Of a stretch of DNA of 41,299 bases, positions 36,577 to 41,299 are shown in pieces (position 1 is the stretch's first letter; each line of letters begins with the position of its first letter). The position numbers and the translations under genes are program-made. The notes beneath the pieces were generated by a model. It made no database searches. It was not told the origin of the DNA and was given only the letters and a program-made list of their open reading frames with translations. This DNA comes from Allorhizocola rhizosphaerae (GTDB taxonomy: Bacteria > Actinomycetota > Actinomycetes > Mycobacteriales > Micromonosporaceae). The stretch spans positions 1 to 41,299 of the forward strand of contig NZ_QJUG01000059.1 in assembly GCF_003426775.1 (NCBI RefSeq), given 5' to 3'.

Positions 36577-38111
36577 TGCTGGCCCGCCATCTGCGCGCTG
36601 ACCGGTCCACTGTCGCGTGTGGACACCGGCGGTGGCTCGGCCGGTGGTAACGCCTGCGTCGGCACGGAAACCTCGACCTCCTCCGCGGCAATCACCCACG
36701 TATCCTTCGAGCCGCCGCCCTGGCTCGAATTGACGACGAGCGCGCCCTGCGGCAGCGCGACCCTGGTCAACCCGCCTGGCAGCACCCAGACGTCGCTGCC
36801 GTCGTTGACCGCGAACGGGCGCAGATCGATGTGGCGCGGCGCGAGCTGGTCGCCGATGAGGGTGGGGGAGGTGGACAGCGCCACCGGCCGCTGCGCCATC
36901 CATTGGCGCGGATCGGCCGCCACCGTGGAACGCAGCTGCGCCAGCTCCTCGGCGGTCGCCTTCGGCCCGATGACGATGCCCTTGCCGCCTGCCCCGTCGA
37001 CCGGCTTGAGCACCAGCTCGTCCAGGTGATTCAGGACGTGCGCAAGGACATCGGGATCGTCCAGCCGATAGCTGTCCACATTGGAAAAGATGGGATCCTC
37101 GTTCAAATAGTACCGGATGAGGTCCGGCACATAGGTGTAGAGCAGCTTGTCGTCGGCGACGCCGTTGCCAATCGCGTTGGCCAGAGTCACATGTCCGGCG
37201 CGGGCCGCGTTGACCACCCCCGGGCAGCCGATCGCCGAATCGGGCCGGAAGTGAAGCGGGTCAAGGAAATCGTCGTCGATCCGGCGATAGATGACGTGCA
37301 CCGGGCGCTCGCCTTGCGTAGTGCGCATGCTGACCCGGTTTCCGGAACAGACCAGGTCTCTGCCCTCGACCAGTTCCACGCCCATCAACCGGGCCAGCAG
37401 CGCGTGCTCGAAATAGGCCGCGTTATAGACTCCCGGCGTCAGCACGACCACGCACGGATCGGCCACACCCTCCGGCGCTGCCGAGCGCAACGCGGCCAGC
37501 AATCGAGCGGGATAGTCGTCGACCGGCAGCACACGCGCCTCGGCGAAAATGCCGGGCAGCGTCTGCGTCATGGCGCGACGATTCTCCATCACATACGACA
37601 CCCCTGACGGGATGCGCAGATTGTCCTCCAAGACCCTGAATTCGCCCGCCTCGTCGCGGACCAGATCCACCCCGCTGACGTGCACGCGCACCCCGTTGGC
37701 CGGGTTGATGCCCCACGCTTCCCGGTGAAAGTTGGCGCTCGTGGTGATGAGATGACGCGGCACCACACCCTCGCGCAACACCTCGCCCGGCCCGTAGATG
37801 TCGGCCAGAAACCGCTCCAGCGCAAGCACTCTCTGCTTCACGCCGCGGGAAATCTGGTCCCACTCGGCGGCGTCGAGGATGCGCGGAATCAGGTCGAGCG
37901 GGAACGGCCGCTCCTCTCCCGCGTAGGCGAACGTCACGCCGCGATCGGTGAAAACGCGGGCCAGCTGATCGGCCCGCACCCGCAAATCGGCCCCGGACAG
38001 GGGTTGCAGCACAGCGAACAGGGCCCGATATGGCGTGCGAGGTCGGCCCGGCGCCTCGAACATCTCGTCCCACGCCGCGGCCATCGCGTACGAATCGAAC
38101 ACGTCCGCCAT
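36573..38111 (-). CDS. Circularly permuted ATP-grasp protein
   Basis: A 512-residue protein of the circularly permuted ATP-grasp type 2 family (DUF404/DUF407). Typical stretches are VKQRVLALERFLADIYGPGEVL, FRVLEDNLRIPSGVSYVMENR, VIYRRIDDDFLDPLHF, and the ATP-binding part VLKPVDGAGGKGIVIGP near residue 380. ATP-grasp enzymes join carboxylates to amines through acyl-phosphates; in this operon a peptide-bond-forming (amidoligase) role is predicted. The last 40 residues are Pro-rich. ATG 38111 sits six bases after a TAGGCT -10, so the operon message is probably leaderless. Confidence 0.93.
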   Translation of the reverse strand: MADVFDSYAMAAAWDEMFEAPGRPRTPYRALFAVLQPLSGADLRVRADQLARVFTDRGVTFAYAGEERPFPLDLIPRILDAAEWDQISRGVKQRVLALERFLADIYGPGEVLREGVVPRHLITTSANFHREAWGINPANGVRVHVSGVDLVRDEAGEFRVLEDNLRIPSGVSYVMENRRAMTQTLPGIFAEARVLPVDDYPARLLAALRSAAPEGVADPCVVVLTPGVYNAAYFEHALLARLMGVELVEGRDLVCSGNRVSMRTTQGERPVHVIYRRIDDDFLDPLHFRPDSAIGCPGVVNAARAGHVTLANAIGNGVADDKLLYTYVPDLIRYYLNEDPIFSNVDSYRLDDPDVLAHVLNHLDELVLKPVDGAGGKGIVIGPKATAEELAQLRSTVAADPRQWMAQRPVALSTSPTLIGDQLAPRHIDLRPFAVNDGSDVWVLPGGLTRVALPQGALVVNSSQGGGSKDTWVIAAEEVEVSVPTQALPPAEPPPVSTRDSGPVSAQMAGQQ

Positions 38112-38117
38112 GAACGG

Positions 38118-38123
38118 AGCCTA
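38118..38123 (-). promoter_or_regulatory. -10 element of the ATP-grasp operon
   Basis: TAGGCT on the minus strand ends six bases before ATG 38111. No clear -35 is seen. Confidence 0.4.
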
Positions 38124-38160
38124 GTTTGACCCCGTTTCGAACGTGTTAACAGCCCCGCTC

Positions 38161-38198
38161 GTTGTCCGATTCGCACCAGTAGGTACGAATCGGACAAC
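38161..38198. terminator. Strong hairpin between phoX-like gene and ATP-grasp operon
   Basis: A perfect 13-base stem (38161-38173 with 38186-38198), continued after one mismatch by ACC/GGT around an AGTA loop. It begins 9 bases after the stop of the PhoX-like gene and ends about 40 bases before the ATP-grasp promoter. There is no T-run, as is common in actinomycetes. A terminator for the minus-strand phoX-like message is most likely. Confidence 0.65.
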
Positions 38199-38206
38199 AG
38201 TACGTG

Positions 38207-39565
38207 CTACAGCGAGCCCTGCTTCCACGGCCCGGTGATGGCGAACGTGATGCCGGGCGACTGAATGTTGGCGAACAACCAGTTGCCGTTCTTAGGCTCG
38301 AACGTCGCGCCGCACCACTCCGACCCACGGTAGTCGCCGGGCGCGATGTTCGCACGGCCCGGCACGCCACCGTCCGGAATCACCACGTTGTTGGCGGCGA
38401 ACGGGAAAATGTCGCCATCGGTGGTGAGACCGTGCATGTACTCGATGCCGGAACCGTCCTCGCACAGCACCATGCCGCCGCGCGGGCTCACACAGATGTT
38501 GTCCGGGTTGTTCAGCACCGCCGGGCTGGGCGAGGCGAACAGCACCTTCAACGCGCCGGTCGCCGGCTCGTACTCGAAAATTTGACCCTGACCGGCCGGT
38601 CCGCCGCTGGTGGACACGATGTACACCTTGCCTCCGGCATACCACGCGCCTTCGAGCCTCGCGAAGACCGCGCCACCCTTGGCGAAGCCCTCCGTGAACG
38701 GCACGCCCGTCGCCGGGTCCGGTTCGTCGATCGTCACCCAGCTGGTCGAGGCGTAGGTCGTGCCGGTGCCGTCCTTGCGGGTGTCGTAGCGAGGGCCGTT
38801 GATGACCAGCATCTCCAGCACGCCGCCCCCGTGCAGGTTACCCGGTGTGTTGGGCCGGAACCGGTAGAAGCCCGCCGATCCCGCGTCCTCGGTTTCGTAC
38901 ACCCAACCGGTGGCCGGGTCGATGGCGACCGCCTCGTGCGAGAAGCGGCCCATTTCCTTGATGGGATTCGGATTTCCGGTACCGGCGCTGGGCACCTCAA
39001 ACACATAGCCGTGCCGCATGCCGTTGCCCGCGTTGATAAGCGTGGTCTCCTCGCAGGTCAGCCAGGTGTCCCACGGCGTCGGCCCGCCCGCGCAGTTGCG
39101 GATGGTGCCCGACAGGCTGGCCCGCGCCTCGACAAGCTCCCCCTTGTCAGGGTTGAAGATGAGATTTGTGGTACCGCCTCCGGCCTGCGGATCATAGGCG
39201 GGGTCGGCGAACTTGCCCGACAGCGAGCCCACCTCGTGGTTGCGCACCAGGTGCACGCGGTCGCCGCGGCGGTAGGCGGCCATGCCGTCGTGCACGCCGG
39301 GAGTGGCGATGCCGTCGGCCATGCGGTCGCCGGTCCAGCCGAACGTCAGATATTCGAATCCGCGGGGGAGCAGCAGGAGCTCAAGGCCCGTCGTCTGGTC
39401 CTTCACCGGGGCCAGCGGCCCGTAGTCGGGGCTGAACTGCTTCTTCACATCGGTTTGGGCGCTGGCGGTGCGCGCGGCCAGCGCCTCCATCGGGGCGATC
39501 GCAGCTATCCCTGCCGCCACGGCGGCGCCGCGCAGCACATCACGCCGGTCTAACGAGATTTCCAT
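38207..39565 (-). CDS. Tat-exported PhoX/DUF839-family protein
   Basis: A 452-residue protein. The N-terminus has a twin-arginine signal (LDRRDVLRGAAVAAGIAAIAP, Arg7-Arg8), so it is exported folded. The body matches DUF839/PhoX-type beta-propellers: LVRNHEVGSLSG, TWLTCEETTLINAG, GRFSHEAVAIDPATGWVYETED, DNICVSPRGGMVLCEDG and a late GSEWCGATF. PhoX members are calcium/iron-dependent alkaline phosphatases, but many DUF839 proteins are untested. ATG 39565 puts the RR motif in the right place; the frame extends upstream without support. Single gene. Confidence 0.88.
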   Translation of the reverse strand: MEISLDRRDVLRGAAVAAGIAAIAPMEALAARTASAQTDVKKQFSPDYGPLAPVKDQTTGLELLLLPRGFEYLTFGWTGDRMADGIATPGVHDGMAAYRRGDRVHLVRNHEVGSLSGKFADPAYDPQAGGGTTNLIFNPDKGELVEARASLSGTIRNCAGGPTPWDTWLTCEETTLINAGNGMRHGYVFEVPSAGTGNPNPIKEMGRFSHEAVAIDPATGWVYETEDAGSAGFYRFRPNTPGNLHGGGVLEMLVINGPRYDTRKDGTGTTYASTSWVTIDEPDPATGVPFTEGFAKGGAVFARLEGAWYAGGKVYIVSTSGGPAGQGQIFEYEPATGALKVLFASPSPAVLNNPDNICVSPRGGMVLCEDGSGIEYMHGLTTDGDIFPFAANNVVIPDGGVPGRANIAPGDYRGSEWCGATFEPKNGNWLFANIQSPGITFAITGPWKQGSL

Positions 39566-39634
39566 CCGCTCAGGCTGGCAAGCCCAGGTAAAGGGAAGGT
39601 GTCCTGCTCCCGAAGTCTCCCTAGCCACGGCTGC

Positions 39635-39640
39635 TTAAAT
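39635..39640 (+). promoter_or_regulatory. -10 element, leaderless start
   Basis: TTAAAT ends six bases before GTG 39647, an AT-rich island in GC-rich sequence. Confidence 0.35.
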
Positions 39641-39646
39641 GGGGTC

Positions 39647-40540
39647 GTGCGAGCAGTGGTCTTCACCGAGTACGGTCCGCCGGACGTGCTGCGTGTGGTC
39701 GAGATGGATACTCCGGTGCCTGGGCCGGGCAAGGTGCTGGTGCGCGTGCGGGCGGCGGGTCTGCAGCCGTTCGATGCCAAGCTGCGCTCGGGCGTCATGG
39801 CCCCGCATGTGCAGGCGAAGTTCCCGCAGCAGCTCGGGGCGGAGGTCGCCGGGGTGGTCGAGGCCGATGCCGGCTCGTTCAAGGCCGGTGATGAAGTTCT
39901 CGGTCCGGCGCCCATGACAGCCCACGCGACGCATACGCTCACCGATGTCGACTCCGTGGTGGTCAAGCCGGCGCGCATGTCGTGGGCGGAGGCCGGTGCG
40001 CTGACGGCCTCAGGGCAGACCGCTGCCACGGCGATCCACGATCTCGGCGTCAAGCCCGGCGACACCATTCTGATCCACGCCGCGGCGGGCGGTGTTGGCA
40101 GCTTCGCGGTGCAGCTGGCGCGAGCGGCCGGGGCCACGGTCATCGGCACGGCAAGCCCGCGCAACCACGATTATCTGCGCGACCTCGGCGCGGTCCCCGT
40201 CGCGTATGGCGACGGGCTGGCCGAACGGATCCGGGCCGTAGCCGATGGTGGTGCGGTCGACGCGGTGCTCGACTGTGTCGGTACCCCCGAGGCAATCAAT
40301 GTTTCCTTTGAAGTGATAAGGGATCCGGCCCGATTCGGCTCGCTCGTGTCGCCTGCTCCGGGTGTACGACGGCTGTCCACTCGCGGCAGTGTGACCCAAC
40401 TGGCCGAGCTTGTCGCGCTCTATGAGAAGGGTGCGCTGCGTGTGGAGGTGGCCGCGACGTTTCCATTGGAGGAGGCGGCTGCCGCGCATCGGCTGCTCGA
40501 AAGCGGGCACGTTCGCGGCAAGGTAGTCCTTATGCCATAA
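39647..40540 (+). CDS. NADPH:quinone oxidoreductase-like MDR enzyme
   Basis: A 297-residue zinc-free medium-chain dehydrogenase/reductase. The N-terminus is MRAVVFTEYGPPDVLRVVE, the GroES-like part contains GAEVAGVVEADAGSFKAGDEV, and the Rossmann motif AAAGGVGSFAVQLARAAG lies near residue 140. No Cys/His zinc ligands are seen. The C-terminus FPLEEAAAAHRLLESGHVRGKVVLMP is typical. It reduces quinones or enones with NADPH; the substrate is unknown. GTG 39647 gives the family N-terminus. Confidence 0.88.
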   Translation: MRAVVFTEYGPPDVLRVVEMDTPVPGPGKVLVRVRAAGLQPFDAKLRSGVMAPHVQAKFPQQLGAEVAGVVEADAGSFKAGDEVLGPAPMTAHATHTLTDVDSVVVKPARMSWAEAGALTASGQTAATAIHDLGVKPGDTILIHAAAGGVGSFAVQLARAAGATVIGTASPRNHDYLRDLGAVPVAYGDGLAERIRAVADGGAVDAVLDCVGTPEAINVSFEVIRDPARFGSLVSPAPGVRRLSTRGSVTQLAELVALYEKGALRVEVAATFPLEEAAAAHRLLESGHVRGKVVLMP

Positions 40541-40599
40541 CGGTTTTTGTGTGACCTTCGTCGCGGCGTATTCCGTGGGTGTGCCCGTGGCTGGCGGCG

Positions 40600-40605
40600 T
40601 AGCGT
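40600..40605 (+). promoter_or_regulatory. -10 element, leaderless start
   Basis: TAGCGT ends seven bases before ATG 40613. Confidence 0.3.
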
Positions 40606-40612
40606 AAGGCCG

Positions 40613-41299
40613 ATGAGCGAGCTTTCGAAAGTCGTGCGGGGCCGGGTGACACTTCCGGGAGACGCGGAGTTCGCCGAGGCCAGCCAGCCCTGGAATCTCG
40701 CGGTTGACCAGCGCGGCGTGCTCGCGGTCGTGGAGGCGGCCGATCGCGACGATGTGGCCGCGCTGGTGCGTTATGCGCGCACGGCCGGGGTCCCGATAGC
40801 GCCGCAGGCCACCGGGCACGGCGCGAGCGGCAGTGCGATCGGCGCGATCCTGTTGCGCACCAACCAACTCGGCGGCGTCGAGATCGACGCGGCCGCCCGC
40901 ACGGCCCGGGTCGGCGCCGGCGTGAAGTGGGGCGAGGTGCTCGCGGCCGCGAGCCCGCACGGTCTGACCGGCCTGGCCGGCAGCTCGCCCGTCGTCGGCG
41001 TCGTGGGCTTCACGCTCGGTGGCGGGCTGAGCTGGTTCAGCCGCAAGTTCGGGCTGGCCGCCGACAGCGTGCGCGCGTTCGAGGTCGTCGATGCCGAGGG
41101 CGCGTTCGCCCGGGTCACGGCCGAGTCCGATCAGGAGCTGTTCTGGGCACTGCGCGGGGGCGGGGGTGACTACGCCATCGTGACCGCGCTCGAGTTCGAC
41201 CTGCACCCGGCGCCCTCGCTTTACGGCGGGCGCGTGTTGTGGCCGGTCGACCGGGCGGCGGCCGTGCTCGACGTCTATCGCGAGGTGACCGCGTCCGCG
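40613..41299 (+). CDS. FAD-linked oxidase (BBE/PCMH type), 3' truncated
   Basis: 229 codons open to the window end. The FAD-binding PCMH domain is clear: LAVVEAADRDDVAALVRYAR, then PQATGHGASGS, where His69 is at the usual site of covalent flavin attachment in berberine-bridge-like oxidases, and VVGVVGFTLGGGLSWFSRKFGLAADSV and LFWALRGGGGDYAIVTALEF. The second covalent attachment Cys of bicovalent members is not seen at the expected spot (GLAGSSPVVG), so a single His link is more likely. The substrate and the C-terminal BBE domain lie outside the window. Confidence 0.9.
   Translation, partial: MSELSKVVRGRVTLPGDAEFAEASQPWNLAVDQRGVLAVVEAADRDDVAALVRYARTAGVPIAPQATGHGASGSAIGAILLRTNQLGGVEIDAAARTARVGAGVKWGEVLAAASPHGLTGLAGSSPVVGVVGFTLGGGLSWFSRKFGLAADSVRAFEVVDAEGAFARVTAESDQELFWALRGGGGDYAIVTALEFDLHPAPSLYGGRVLWPVDRAAAVLDVYREVTASA

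Noticed and set aside
1-41299. CRISPR arrays, tRNA/rRNA genes, insertion sequences or prophage genes
   Set aside because: No spaced repeat array, no cloverleaf or CCA-end pattern, and no transposase or integrase was recognised by reading both strands. Short intergenic gaps leave little room; a tRNA scan would settle it.

Overview
The window is high-GC DNA from an actinomycete. The evidence is strongly G/C-biased codon use, frequent GTG and TTG starts, IdeR/DmdR-type iron boxes, a Zur-type box, an MbtH protein and a single-chain glycyl-tRNA synthetase with zinc motifs. The genus cannot be fixed from the sequence; a filamentous actinomycete is the best inference.

Layout. 1-1724 (minus): two membrane proteins, the first cut by the window edge. 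1792-2913: an epoxide-hydrolase-fold enzyme. 3028-5910 (minus): a zinc-uptake operon (znuA-znuC-znuB) behind a Zur-like box, ending in an ArsR/SmtB repressor with a complete alpha5 zinc site. 5931-11884: mixed small genes and glyS, plus a two-gene HTH/Clp-N unit (9696-10483) whose promoter carries two perfect palindromes, one on the -35 and one on the -10. 11985-33263: a hydroxamate siderophore cluster. 33354-34572: two genes of unknown function flanked by short tandem duplications. 34791-38111 (minus): an ATP-grasp / alpha-E / transglutaminase operon. 38207-39565 (minus): a Tat-exported PhoX/DUF839 protein. 39647-41299: a quinone-oxidoreductase-like enzyme and a truncated FAD-linked oxidase.

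The siderophore cluster is the main system. Two tandem iron boxes sit between a divergent formyltransferase (minus) and an ornithine N-monooxygenase (plus). The monooxygenase stop overlaps the start of a 4636-residue NRPS, which is followed by mbtH. A second iron-box promoter drives an importer operon: ATPase, lipoprotein, fused double FecCD permease, siderophore-interacting ferric reductase. The NRPS reads C-A-T / C-A-T-E / C-A-T / C-A-T / C with no thioesterase. A-domain pocket residues read by motif alignment are DVFILGAVNK for modules 1 and 4 (identical), DPQDYGVIQK for module 2 and DMENLGLINK for module 3, the last being the classical ornithine/hydroxyornithine code. Starter C domain, same residue at positions 1 and 4, hydroxyornithine at 3 and a terminal C domain are the plan of erythrochelin/foroxymithine-type diketopiperazine siderophores; the formyltransferase points to the formylated (foroxymithine-like) branch. 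Several features differ from that scheme: a module 2 code that is not serine-like, no epimerase in module 1 although its carrier protein and downstream C domain look like those of an epimerising module, an inserted residue in the C-domain motif of module 3, and a terminal C domain with HYxxxDE in place of HHxxxDG. The product may therefore be a new member of the family.

Many genes here appear leaderless, with a TAnnnT-like -10 element ending six or seven bases before the start codon. This was used to choose several starts.
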